Origin: Flavimarina sp. Hel_I_48
GTDB taxonomy: Bacteria > Bacteroidota > Bacteroidia > Flavobacteriales > Flavobacteriaceae
Direction: 5' to 3'
Assembly: GCF_000733945.1 (NCBI RefSeq)
Contig: NZ_JPOL01000003.1
Coordinates: 62,001-126,000, forward strand
DNA: 64,000 bases
The notes under the pieces are model-generated. The model was not told where the DNA came from, did no database searches, and was given only the letters and a program-made list of their open reading frames with translations. Positions 36,058 to 44,914 of this stretch are shown here, piece after piece (the first letter of the stretch is position 1; every line of letters starts with the position of its first letter). A program made the position numbers and the translations under genes.

Positions 36058-36738
36058 TTACTTGATTAGTGCTTTTGCAATAGCTTCTTTGACTAAAGGT
36101 TCCATAACTTTATAGCCAGCCATCGTAGGATGAACACCATCGTCTGCAAGTTCTTTTGCAAAACCCTGCTGGTCATCTGCGGTTGCCGGAAAATAATCCA
36201 GGTAGATTATATTTTTTAGCGCGCAATAGTTTCTTAGTAGGATATTGAGTTGTGCAATTTTTTCTACCGGTTCAATTTCTGGTTTCCATGGATATCTATA
36301 GACAGGAAGCACAGAAGAAATTACGACTTTGATATCATGGGCAAGGGCAAGTTCTGCCATACTGAATATATTTCCTGCTGTCTGTTCTATAGTCATAGGT
36401 CCCGTATTGCCCGCTATGTCATTTGTTCCGGCAAGAATGACTACAACGGCCGGGTTAAGATCAATAACATCTTGGCGAAAGCGTAAAAGCATTTGCGGGG
36501 TGGTCTGGCCACTAATTCCCCTGCCAATGTAATTATTGTTTGTGAAAAAATCTGGATCCTGACCAGCCCATCCTTCCGTAATGGAATTCCCCATGAAAAC
36601 AACCCGTGTTTCTGCTGAGGCGGTATCTATTGTTTTATTGGCTGAACTATATTTCTCAAGATTAGCCCAGTCTTGCGCATTCATAAAAGACGCGACGAGA
36701 ATAGCACTACAGAAGATTGTTTTTTTTATAAATTTCAT
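36058..36738 (-). CDS. Secreted SGNH/GDSL hydrolase
   Basis: 226 residues with signal MKFIKKTIFCSAILVASFMNAQ. The four SGNH blocks are VFMGNSITEGW (Ser), GRGISGQTTPQM (Gly), LAGTNDIAGN (Asn) and ADDGVHPTMAGY (Asp/His). Enzymes of this type in glycan loci are usually acetyl esterases, which agrees with two alpha/beta-hydrolases on the plus strand. It converges on the ROK kinase with 53 bp between them. A terminator for the upstream isomerase gene ends just beyond its promoter region, so it is probably transcribed alone. Confidence 0.9.
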   Translation of the reverse strand: MKFIKKTIFCSAILVASFMNAQDWANLEKYSSANKTIDTASAETRVVFMGNSITEGWAGQDPDFFTNNNYIGRGISGQTTPQMLLRFRQDVIDLNPAVVVILAGTNDIAGNTGPMTIEQTAGNIFSMAELALAHDIKVVISSVLPVYRYPWKPEIEPVEKIAQLNILLRNYCALKNIIYLDYFPATADDQQGFAKELADDGVHPTMAGYKVMEPLVKEAIAKALIK

Positions 36739-36771
36739 AGTTGTTGGACTTTAGCAAAATTGTATTGAAAG

Positions 36772-36804
36772 ATAAAAAAAACCGACTGATATCAGTCGGT
36801 TTTA
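36772..36804 (-). terminator. Intrinsic terminator after the lipoprotein isomerase gene
   Basis: A perfect palindrome with 12-bp arms (ACCGACTGAT / ATCAGTCGGT core, 36779-36802). On the minus strand a T-run follows. It lies 24 bp after the stop at 36828. Confidence 0.88.
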
Positions 36805-36827
36805 GGGTGATTTTGGTTGGTTTTTAA

Positions 36828-37703
36828 CTATTTAAAGCCGATTTCTTCCAGGCCTTTGTGGCTTACTTTAATGGCCTCTAAGGGCTCCATATTGAAGGTT
36901 TGATCCTGCTCTACAAAATAATATTTCATTCCAGACATTTCTTTTTCGGTAAGGATTCTTTTAAAATCAACAGAACCGGTACCTACAGGAGCAAAGCGCC
37001 CCTGCTCGTCCATATCTTTTACATGCCATTCTTTAAAACGACCTGGATATTTTTCGAAATAGGCAACTGGGTCTGCGCCTGCTTTGGTTACCCAATATAA
37101 ATCCATCTGAAAATTTACAAATTTGGGATCTGTATTTTCTAACAGATAATCTATGGGCGTAATTCCGTCTTCATTCTTTTTATATTCAAAGTCATGATTG
37201 TGGTAAAGGAGTTTTAATCCATTTGCCTCTGCTTTTGTACCTAATGTGGTAAGAATTTCAGCAAGTTCTTCTACGGTACCATTCATACCCAAAGTCATTG
37301 TGGCCTGATCAAAAGTGAACATGCCCATAGGTGGCACAGGAATCACAAAATACTCAAAACCAGCCTCTTTAACGTCTGCCATCATGGCATCTGCATTTTC
37401 CATGGTAACTGTTCCCTGGTGGGTACTTACTGGTTTTAGTTTTAATTCATTGAGCATAGCTTTAAAGTCTGCAGGATCCATATTATAAAATTTACCGTCA
37501 ACATAACCCGCTGCTTCAATATTCTTATAACCGGCATCCGCAACTTGTTTTAAAGTACCCCTGGCGTCTTCGTTCATCGCATCGCGTACAGTATATAGTG
37601 CAAGGCCGCCAGATTTGCCGGGTGCACAACTGGTAAGCATGGCTAAGAATAATGCGGCCAGAAGTGTTGTTCTTCCAGTATTCTTAAAGGAAATTTTGAT
37701 CAT
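36828..37703 (-). CDS. Sugar phosphate isomerase/epimerase-family lipoprotein (xylose-isomerase-like TIM barrel)
   Basis: 291 residues. A lipoprotein signal (LFLAMLTSCAPGK) exports what is usually a cytoplasmic fold. Barrel motifs: GGLALYTVRDAMNEDARGTL, YKNIEAAGYVDG, KLLYHNHDFEYKK (metal His), FQMDLYWVTKAG and KEWHVKDMDEQGRF with metal residues, then YYFVEQDQ. Exported members of this family occur in Bacteroidota sugar loci next to Gfo/Idh/MocA oxidoreductases and are thought to act on 3-keto or otherwise oxidised sugars. The secreted Gfo/Idh/MocA protein 6 kb upstream fits this. Confidence 0.85.
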   Translation of the reverse strand: MIKISFKNTGRTTLLAALFLAMLTSCAPGKSGGLALYTVRDAMNEDARGTLKQVADAGYKNIEAAGYVDGKFYNMDPADFKAMLNELKLKPVSTHQGTVTMENADAMMADVKEAGFEYFVIPVPPMGMFTFDQATMTLGMNGTVEELAEILTTLGTKAEANGLKLLYHNHDFEYKKNEDGITPIDYLLENTDPKFVNFQMDLYWVTKAGADPVAYFEKYPGRFKEWHVKDMDEQGRFAPVGTGSVDFKRILTEKEMSGMKYYFVEQDQTFNMEPLEAIKVSHKGLEEIGFK

Positions 37704-37823
37704 TTTTTATGTTATTAAAGTTAATGTTGGTCAAAAAAATATTTCTATTTCTATCAAGAAAAGTACTTAATTTTGAGAAATATTGAAATAATTAAGGCAC
37801 CAAATTTCAAAATTATAAAATAT

Positions 37824-37855
37824 AAAAAAATCCCTCTTGATATTAAGAGGGATTT
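37824..37855 (-). terminator. Intrinsic terminator after GH92 copy 2
   Basis: AAATCCCTCTT-GATATT-AAGAGGGATTT, a perfect 11-bp stem with the T-run on the minus strand, 36 bp after the GH92 stop. Confidence 0.88.
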
Positions 37856-37890
37856 CAGATTACATTTTTTTTGAAATATTGTCTTTAAAA

Positions 37891-40212
37891 TTACTCATAT
37901 ACTGTTTTATTAGGTTTACCACTCATATAAAAAACCAATTTACCGCCGTTCATAATATTCTCATGCTTGATAAATGGTGTTTTCAACTCTTTACCATTCA
38001 GCTCCACTTTTTTTACATAAACATTTTTATCGGATTGATTTTTTGCAACGACCTCAAAAGTATTTCCATTTTCCAGATGCAGGGTCGCTTCTTTTATTGC
38101 CGGACTGCCCAATGCATAATCTACAGAACCTGGTGCCACGGGATAGAAACCCAGACTGCTAAACAAATACCAGGCGCTCATCTGACCAAAATCATCGTTA
38201 CCGCTCAGACCATCATCGCCGTTCTGGTATTTTTCACGTAAAATCATACGTATTTTATCCTGCGCTTTCCAGGGATCATTGGTCCAGTTGTATAAATAAG
38301 CGACATGATGGGAAGGTTCGTTACCATGCACATAATTACCTATAATTCCCTCGCGCGAGATATCTTCGGTATTAGCAAAGTATTTGTCTGGCAGGTGCAT
38401 GGTAAACAGCGAATCCAGATGTGTGGTAAACGTTTCTTTGCCGCCCATTAATTCTATCATTCCCGCGGGATCCTGCGGAACGTATAAACTGTAGTTCCAT
38501 GAATTTCCCTCAATAAAACCCTGACCGTGCGTGTTTAGTGGATCAAAGTCTGATTTAAAGCTTCCATCGGCCAATTTTGGTCGCATAAAGCCGGTTTTTT
38601 TATCATAGACATTTTTGTAATTCTGAGAACGTTTCATGAATTCGTCATAAATGGCATCTTTGCCCAGTTTTTTTGCCGCTTGCGCGATCGCCCAGTCATC
38701 GTAGGCATATTCCAGCGTTTTGGAAACCGAAGCACCATCTTTATCTTCAGGCACGTAACCCGTATCAATATAACTACCTATACCATCAAAATAGCGCGTA
38801 TTTGCAGTTTGTACACACGCCTGTAGGGCTTTTTCCATATCAAAATCGGCATTTCCCTTCACAATGGCATCAGCGATAACAGAAACGCTGTGATACCCAA
38901 TCATACACCAGTTTTCATTGCCATAATGCGACCAGACCGGCAACATATGATGCACACTCTGTTCCTGATGTGCCATCATGGATTGTATCATATCCTGATT
39001 GCGCGCCGGCTGCAATACATTAAAAAGTGGGTGAAGGGCACGATACGTATCCCATAGGGAAAAGCTGGTATAATTTGTAAATCCATCTGCGGTATGACGG
39101 TTACGGTCTATTCCCATATATTCATTATCAGTATCCATATATACGGTAGGGCCCAGGAAAGCGTGGTACATAGCCGTATAAAAATTGATTTTATCTGAAT
39201 TCTCCAGGGTTTCAATAGTTACTTTTTGCAATTCTTCGTTCCACAGTGCGCGGGCGTCTGCTTTTACGTTATCAAAATCCCATTGCGGTATTTCGGCTTG
39301 CATATTCGCCAGGGCACCTTCAGTACTTACAGGCGAAATAGATAGTTTGGCCTGAATTTTTTCTCCTTCTTCCGTATTAAAATCAAAGTGCAGGCGAAGT
39401 TCTTCACCGGCCATTTCGGGGAAATTATGGGTCTGGTCAAAACGTCCCCAGAAGCCACGATAGACTTTTGTGGGCAATTTTTCCTGCCCATAACTTTTAA
39501 AGGCTTTGTTAAACTTTAAAGCGAAATATACCTTTCGCGTACGCGCCCAGCCGGTAGTTTGGCGATAACCGGTGATGGTTGAATCATTTTCTACCCGAAC
39601 GAAGGTCCATACATTCTTGTCGTCATAATTGTAAATCCCGTGTTTGAGGTCTAAAATTACGTGGGCAGAATCACTTTTTGGGAAAGTATATTGTTGCATT
39701 CCCACGCGTGTACTGGCGGTCATTTCTGCTTCAATATTGTAATCCTGAAGTTTTACCTTATAGTAACCCGCTTCCGCAGTTTCTTCCTCGTGCGAAAAGC
39801 GGGAACGGTAGCCACTGTCAGGATCTAAGGCCGTACCCGGATTAAGCTGGAGTTTCCCCACAGTAGGCATCATCAAAAAATCCCCAAGGTCTGAATGTCC
39901 CGTACCGCTAAAATGGGTATGGCTGAATCCTACGATCGTCTTATCGCTATATTGATAACCTGCACAATACTTATAGACATCTGGGTTATAATGACCATCT
40001 ACCGCGTACGGAATAGTATCTGTATCAGGACTCAACTGAATACTCCCAAATGGAACGGTAGCACCGGGATAGGTATGCCCCATTTTTGCTGTTCCTATCA
40101 TGGGATCTACATAGGTAGCCAAATCTGATTCCTGTGCAAAAAGCACTGTTTTTGTGCTAAAAGTCACCAAAAACAGGAGGAAAAGGGAGGTTTTTATACG
40201 TGTATTATTCAT
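37891..40212 (-). CDS. GH92 alpha-mannosidase (copy 2)
   Basis: 773 residues with a Sec signal ending KTVLFAQ. N-terminal domain: YVDPMIGTAKMGHTYPGATV and GYQYSDKTIVGFSHTHFSGTG. Catalytic domain: FSLWDTYRALHPLFNVLQP, LEYAYDDWAIAQAAKKLG, YVHGNEPSHHVAYLYNW and GNDDFGQMSAWYLFSSLGFY with the conserved acids. This is the classic GH92 sequence pattern. The GNEPSHH form is typical of enzymes active on alpha-1,2 and alpha-1,3 mannobiose linkages, but linkage cannot be settled by eye. It is separated from GH92 copy 3 by 245 bp holding a long hairpin. Confidence 0.95.
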   Translation of the reverse strand: MNNTRIKTSLFLLFLVTFSTKTVLFAQESDLATYVDPMIGTAKMGHTYPGATVPFGSIQLSPDTDTIPYAVDGHYNPDVYKYCAGYQYSDKTIVGFSHTHFSGTGHSDLGDFLMMPTVGKLQLNPGTALDPDSGYRSRFSHEEETAEAGYYKVKLQDYNIEAEMTASTRVGMQQYTFPKSDSAHVILDLKHGIYNYDDKNVWTFVRVENDSTITGYRQTTGWARTRKVYFALKFNKAFKSYGQEKLPTKVYRGFWGRFDQTHNFPEMAGEELRLHFDFNTEEGEKIQAKLSISPVSTEGALANMQAEIPQWDFDNVKADARALWNEELQKVTIETLENSDKINFYTAMYHAFLGPTVYMDTDNEYMGIDRNRHTADGFTNYTSFSLWDTYRALHPLFNVLQPARNQDMIQSMMAHQEQSVHHMLPVWSHYGNENWCMIGYHSVSVIADAIVKGNADFDMEKALQACVQTANTRYFDGIGSYIDTGYVPEDKDGASVSKTLEYAYDDWAIAQAAKKLGKDAIYDEFMKRSQNYKNVYDKKTGFMRPKLADGSFKSDFDPLNTHGQGFIEGNSWNYSLYVPQDPAGMIELMGGKETFTTHLDSLFTMHLPDKYFANTEDISREGIIGNYVHGNEPSHHVAYLYNWTNDPWKAQDKIRMILREKYQNGDDGLSGNDDFGQMSAWYLFSSLGFYPVAPGSVDYALGSPAIKEATLHLENGNTFEVVAKNQSDKNVYVKKVELNGKELKTPFIKHENIMNGGKLVFYMSGKPNKTVYE

Positions 40213-40261
40213 TTTCTACTATTTAAAATGTTTTGACCAATTTAGTTATATTCATATAAAA

Positions 40262-40318
40262 CCCCTTTTAACGTGCTATTTTTAATGGTTGGAAATCAAA
40301 AATAGTTGCTAAAAGGGG
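40262..40318 (-). promoter_or_regulatory. Long interrupted hairpin between two GH92 genes
   Basis: CCCCTTTTA (40262-40270) pairs with TAAAAGGGG (40310-40318), and inside it CTATTTTT (40276-40283) pairs with AAAAATAG (40298-40305). The inner loop is 14 bases and the internal loop 5/4 bases. On the minus strand GGGG is followed by TTTTA, so it may be a terminator of GH92 copy 3 or a processing/stability element in the leader of copy 2. A CGCTAT x3 repeat lies at 40358-40375. Confidence 0.65.
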
Positions 40319-40457
40319 CAGGGGGGAATTCGTACTTCTTAATATACTTTTAAGTTTCGCTATCGCTATCGCTATACTCAAAACCACTAGAACTGATTTG
40401 GACGTATGTCAGGTCGAGTGAATATTGAGGCGGTGGCCGAAAAATTTGTAACAAGAC

Positions 40458-42758
40458 CTATTTTTTCAATTCCGTAGAAAGCGAATATGGGAAATCTGCT
40501 TTTTTAATACCACGATTTTTATTGGGGCTATCGCTCATTTTGTAATCAATGTTCATACCTTTCATCAATTCCTTGTGGCTAATCCAGGTTTTAGTGTAGT
40601 CTTTACCATTTACGTTCATAGAATGGATATAACGGTTTTCCTGACTGTTTTCTGGTGCGTTAATTTTAACTTCTTTACCATTTTCAAGCGTTAAAGTAAT
40701 TCTTTGAAATAAAGGTGCGCCCAGCGCATATTGATCTGTAGCGGGAGCGACGGGATAAAACCCAATAGCAGAGAAAACATACCAGGCCGAAGTCTGCCCA
40801 TTGTCTTCGTCACCTGCATAACCGTCTGGTAGCGGGGTGTACATACGGTTCATAGTTTCACGTACCCAGTATTGCGTTTTCCAGGGTTCACCAGCATAAT
40901 CATATAAATAGATCATGTGCTGTATGGGCTGGTTACCATGTGCATATTGACCCATATTTGCGATCTGCATTTCCCTGATCTCGTGAATGGTGCCGCCATA
41001 ATAACTATCGTCAAAAGTAGGGGGAAGGGAGAAGATAGTATCCAGCTGTGCCACAAATTCTTGCTTGCCACCCATTAGATCAATAAGGCCCTGAATATCA
41101 TGAAAAACCGACCAACTGTAATGCCAGCTGTTTCCTTCTGTAAAAGCATCGCCCCATTTAAAAGGATTGAAAGGTTTCTGAAATTCGCCGTTTTTATTTT
41201 TCCCGCGCATCAGGTTGTATTCAGGATCGAATAAATTCTTGTAATTCATACTGCGCTTGCGGTATTTTTCGATCTCCGCTTTAGGTTTATTCAACTTTTT
41301 TGCCAGCTGATAGATGGCAAAATCATCATACGCATATTCCAGTGTACGTGCGGCATTTTCATTGATGTCCACATCGTAGGGTACATAACCTAGATCATTG
41401 TAATATTCAACGCCGGCGCGTCCTACCGCAGGCATGGGACCAGCATTGTTCGCTCCGTGAATAAGGGCATCATACAGATTTTCTATGTCATAATCATACG
41501 CCTCACCACTTTTTAAGTACGCTTCTGCAACCACAGAGGCAGAATTGTTGCCCACCATCACACTGCGCAGGCCAGGGCTTGCCCATTCTGGCAACCAGCC
41601 GCTTTCTTTGTACGCATTAGAAAGCCCTTCTTGCATGTGGCCGTTCAACTCAGGGTACATCAGGTTGAGAAATGGGAACATGGCGCGGAAAGTATCCCAG
41701 AAACCAGTATCTGTGAACATGTAACCGGGAAGCACTTCACCATTGTATGGGCTGTAATGCACAACTTTTCCTTCGGCATCATATTCGTAGAATTTTCTCG
41801 GGAAAAGTAAAGAACGGTAAAGAGCGCTGTAAAAGGTCTTAAACTGATCTGAAGTTCCACCTTCTACCTGAATACGACCCAGTTCTTTGTTCCAGGTTTC
41901 GCGACCTTTTTGCTTAAGGGCATCAAAATCATCTTTTCCTATTTCTTTTAAATTACGTTCGGCCTGCTCATAACTGATAAAAGAACTTGCTACTTGTGCG
42001 TTGACCTGCTCACCTCTTTTCGTTTTAAAACCTATAACCGCACCGGCGTGGTTGGATTTTTGTTCCAGTGCATCCGTAAGGGTAGAGTCAGTAAAGGTTT
42101 TGGTGAGATCAAAATCTTTATCAAAAGTAACTACAAAGTAATTCTTGAAATTATCAGGAACACCACCGCTATTTCTTGTGGTATAGCCAATAATTTTCTG
42201 CTCTTTCGGAAGAATTTTTACATACGAACCTTTATCAAAAGCATCAATAACTACATATGAACTGTCAGTTTCCGGGAACGTAAACCGAAAACGTGCGGCG
42301 CGTTCTGTTGGTGTAATTTCAGTGGTTACATCGTGATCTGCCAGATATACGCTGTAATAATAGGGGGTAACAATTTCCGCTTTATGGGAGAACCAACTCT
42401 GGCGGTCTTCTTCGGTAAATTTTAAACTTCCGGTAACAGGCATGATCGAAAACTGACCGTAATCGTTCATCCATGGCGAGGGTTGGTGGGTTTGTTTAAA
42501 ACCGCGAATTTTAGTAGCATCATAGGTGTAGGCCCAGCCATTGCCCATTTCCCCCGTCTGGGGTGTCCAGAAGTTCATGCCCCAGGGCATGGCGATGGCA
42601 GGGTAGGTATTTCCGCTGGAAAGTTTATAATTAGAGTCGGTGCCTATCAGCGGATTCGCATAATCTACGGGATTATCTATAGATTGTATGACTTTCTGCG
42701 CTGAGGCAGTTATGAATCCGCTTAAAGCGAAAAAGAGTATTCCTAAAGTTTTTTTCAT
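40458..42758 (-). CDS. GH92 alpha-mannosidase (copy 3)
   Basis: 766 residues with a Sec signal ending FITASAQ. The start of the mature protein is PVDYANPLIGTDSNYKLSSG, then NTYPAIAMPWGMNFWTPQTG and IRGFKQTHQPSPWMNDYGQF. This belongs to the GH92 branch with the long PWGMN-type N-terminus. Catalytic region: GFWDTFRAMFPFLNLMYPE, LEYAYDDFAIYQLAKKLN, YAHGNQPIQHMIYLYDYAGE and DEDNGQTSAWYVFSAIGFY. It differs clearly from copies 1 and 2, so the three enzymes probably split the work by linkage. It follows GH43 after four bases. Confidence 0.95.
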   Translation of the reverse strand: MKKTLGILFFALSGFITASAQKVIQSIDNPVDYANPLIGTDSNYKLSSGNTYPAIAMPWGMNFWTPQTGEMGNGWAYTYDATKIRGFKQTHQPSPWMNDYGQFSIMPVTGSLKFTEEDRQSWFSHKAEIVTPYYYSVYLADHDVTTEITPTERAARFRFTFPETDSSYVVIDAFDKGSYVKILPKEQKIIGYTTRNSGGVPDNFKNYFVVTFDKDFDLTKTFTDSTLTDALEQKSNHAGAVIGFKTKRGEQVNAQVASSFISYEQAERNLKEIGKDDFDALKQKGRETWNKELGRIQVEGGTSDQFKTFYSALYRSLLFPRKFYEYDAEGKVVHYSPYNGEVLPGYMFTDTGFWDTFRAMFPFLNLMYPELNGHMQEGLSNAYKESGWLPEWASPGLRSVMVGNNSASVVAEAYLKSGEAYDYDIENLYDALIHGANNAGPMPAVGRAGVEYYNDLGYVPYDVDINENAARTLEYAYDDFAIYQLAKKLNKPKAEIEKYRKRSMNYKNLFDPEYNLMRGKNKNGEFQKPFNPFKWGDAFTEGNSWHYSWSVFHDIQGLIDLMGGKQEFVAQLDTIFSLPPTFDDSYYGGTIHEIREMQIANMGQYAHGNQPIQHMIYLYDYAGEPWKTQYWVRETMNRMYTPLPDGYAGDEDNGQTSAWYVFSAIGFYPVAPATDQYALGAPLFQRITLTLENGKEVKINAPENSQENRYIHSMNVNGKDYTKTWISHKELMKGMNIDYKMSDSPNKNRGIKKADFPYSLSTELKK

Positions 42759-42762
42759 GGTT

Positions 42763-43737
42763 TTAATCTTGGTTTTTTATGGTAAGTGGATTGCTTTTAA
42801 CGCCTTCACGGGTCATAATTACGGGTTGGATATGACCATTTTTATCAAAATACATACGGTCTATACAAGTTTCGCGAGAGTCTCGGGCATCTGTATCTAT
42901 TGGGCGGCGGTGGTACACCATATAGTAATTATCTGAGTCTTTCTCGTGTATTACGCTGTGATGGCCTGCACCCCTCGCAATATCCATATCCTGTTGCAGA
43001 ATTTTGTCAACGCGCTTAAAGGGTCCCATTGGGGAGTCTGCAATGGCATAGGCCACACTATAATCTGGTCCTGTCCAGCCGCCTTCAGACCACATAAAAT
43101 AATATTTGCCATCGCGAATAAACATAAACGGACCTTCCACATAACTATCTGGAGTAATTTCTTTAAAGGTAGAACCGTCTTCAAAAGGTATAAAACCGGT
43201 AAAATCATCATTTAGTTTAGCAACATTGCAATGCTTCCAACCCCCATAAAACAGGTAATATTGACCGTCCTTGTCCTTAAAAGCAAATTGATCAATAGGT
43301 TGTGCACCATTATGGAATTTGTCTATAAGCGGTTTTCCCAGATGGTCTTTAAAAGGTCCACCGGGATTATCACTTACAGCGACACCAATACCCCCTTCTT
43401 CCTCATCGCCCTGAATATCATTAGCACCGAAGAATAAATAATATTTGTCATCTTTTTCAATAATGGAAGGTGCCCACATTGCCTTGTGCGCCCATTTTAC
43501 TGCAGATGTATCCAAAACCTTAGGGTGTTTAGTCCAATTAACAAGATCTGGAGATGAAAAAGCATCTAAAAAAACCTGCTCTTCATAAGGTGCGGAAAAG
43601 GTAGGGTAGATCCAGTAGGCATTGTCAAAAATAATTCCTTCAGGGTCAGCATACCAACCAGGAAACACCGGATTATTATTTTGAGCGATAGCAGGTAAAG
43701 CTGCCATTACTAAGGAAAAAAGGAGAATTTTTTTCAT
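42763..43737 (-). CDS. Secreted GH43-like five-bladed beta-propeller glycosidase
   Basis: 324 residues with signal MKKILLFSLVMAALPAIAQ. The mature start NPVFPGWYADPEGIIFDNAYW carries the catalytic-base Asp of GH43. AMWAPSIIEKDDKYYLFFGA, the Asp of GAQPIDQFAFKDKDGQYYLF (pKa modulator position) and the Glu of DSYVEGPFMFIRDGKYYFMW (acid) follow. VYHRRP near the end provides the conserved propeller His. GH43 enzymes are mainly arabinofuranosidases and xylosidases. Within a mannan-type locus it could remove arabinose or xylose branches. It is only four bases from GH92 copy 3, so the two are co-translated. Confidence 0.88.
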   Translation of the reverse strand: MKKILLFSLVMAALPAIAQNNNPVFPGWYADPEGIIFDNAYWIYPTFSAPYEEQVFLDAFSSPDLVNWTKHPKVLDTSAVKWAHKAMWAPSIIEKDDKYYLFFGANDIQGDEEEGGIGVAVSDNPGGPFKDHLGKPLIDKFHNGAQPIDQFAFKDKDGQYYLFYGGWKHCNVAKLNDDFTGFIPFEDGSTFKEITPDSYVEGPFMFIRDGKYYFMWSEGGWTGPDYSVAYAIADSPMGPFKRVDKILQQDMDIARGAGHHSVIHEKDSDNYYMVYHRRPIDTDARDSRETCIDRMYFDKNGHIQPVIMTREGVKSNPLTIKNQD

Positions 43738-43811
43738 GAAGCTAATATTTTGGGTCTAAATATATGAAATTCTCAGAGTAAATCGTTTTAGCAAATGCAT
43801 ATATTGTTAAT

Positions 43812-44891
43812 TTAAAGTTTTACACGTTCTCCAGTTTTAGCGCTTTTCTTAGCTGCTTCAAGTATTTCTACCACAATCAGATTATTTTCAAGGGAAGAAA
43901 GATCGTTCTTTGTCTCTACATTATGATTTATGACAGCTTGTAAATAGGTAAGATGATCTTTATGGAAATCTTCCGTAAGCGTTACTTTTTCGGCATTTTG
44001 AGCCTGTTTTTGATACTCAAGGGTATTTCCATCAACTGCGTTAAATGAAGAAGAATCTCCATATACCTGTAAACCCTTAATACCATATGACCAGTCCCAC
44101 GAAGCTTCAATGATTCCATTGCCATCCTCGTATTCCAAAATAATCGTAGCGTCATCGTCTACTTTTGGATAAACATCAGGCTTTAAATTTCGGGTAACCG
44201 CGGTTACGGCAATAGGTTTTTGACCGTTTTTTAACCAGGTCATTAAATTTGCACCATAGCAACCAAAATCCATAATTGCCCCACCACCATTTTTTACAGG
44301 ATCAGTAAGCCAATCTAGAAATTCTGCACTGCAACCTATTTCTTTAGGGCCTTCATGACCATCTTTGGCAATCATTTTTTTGATAGTTCCAAAGTTGGTA
44401 TTTTTTACTTTTACCGCCAGGGTCTGGTTACTTCCATACCATGTCGTCTCATAATTGGTAAGCAGGGGAGTGGAGTTGTCCCGTGAAAGCTTTGCCATCT
44501 CCTTTGCATCCTTAAGGGTAGTTGCAAGGGGTTTTTCTACCATTACAGGAATTTGCATGGGCAAGGCAATACGGGCAACATCTATATGTTCAGAAACCGG
44601 ATTGTAAGCAAGAACCGCATCAGGTTTTAATTTGTCAAGTGCGGTTTTTAAGTCGCTATAAAAAATAGAACGATCGAGCTTGTAACTTTTACTATAGCGT
44701 GCTATGAGATCTTTATCGCTTTCAACAATACCAGTAATACTTACTTTGCCCTCTTTATATTCGTTCATGATCACATGTGCGTGGTCGTGACTAAGACCAG
44801 CGACCACTACCTTGAGTTTTTGCTGGGCAGTTATTGCTATGGTGACAAAAATGAATAAAAGAGTAATTATAGAGGTTTTCATGGTGGTCAT
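43812..44891 (-). CDS. Secreted Gfo/Idh/MocA-family oxidoreductase
   Basis: 359 residues with signal MKTSIITLLFIFVTIAITAQ; a second Met three codons in (44882) is an alternative start. The Rossmann part begins KLKVVVAGLSHDHAHVIMNE, lacking the classical GxGxxG, and has AYNPVSEHIDVAR and VMVEKPLATTLKDAKEMAK. The second domain has the GGGAIMDFGCYGANLMTWL helix. Export of an NAD-dependent fold suggests a tightly bound cofactor, as known for several Bacteroidota periplasmic members. It may oxidise a released sugar. It lies 23 bp after the LacI gene on the same strand. Confidence 0.9.
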   Translation of the reverse strand: MTTMKTSIITLLFIFVTIAITAQQKLKVVVAGLSHDHAHVIMNEYKEGKVSITGIVESDKDLIARYSKSYKLDRSIFYSDLKTALDKLKPDAVLAYNPVSEHIDVARIALPMQIPVMVEKPLATTLKDAKEMAKLSRDNSTPLLTNYETTWYGSNQTLAVKVKNTNFGTIKKMIAKDGHEGPKEIGCSAEFLDWLTDPVKNGGGAIMDFGCYGANLMTWLKNGQKPIAVTAVTRNLKPDVYPKVDDDATIILEYEDGNGIIEASWDWSYGIKGLQVYGDSSSFNAVDGNTLEYQKQAQNAEKVTLTEDFHKDHLTYLQAVINHNVETKNDLSSLENNLIVVEILEAAKKSAKTGERVKL

Positions 44892-44914
44892 ATTTAAAAG
44901 TTTTAAATGTATTT

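Noticed and set aside
40358..40375. CGCTAT x3 near the GH92 spacer hairpin
   Set aside because: Too short to call a feature; noted only as part of the spacer.
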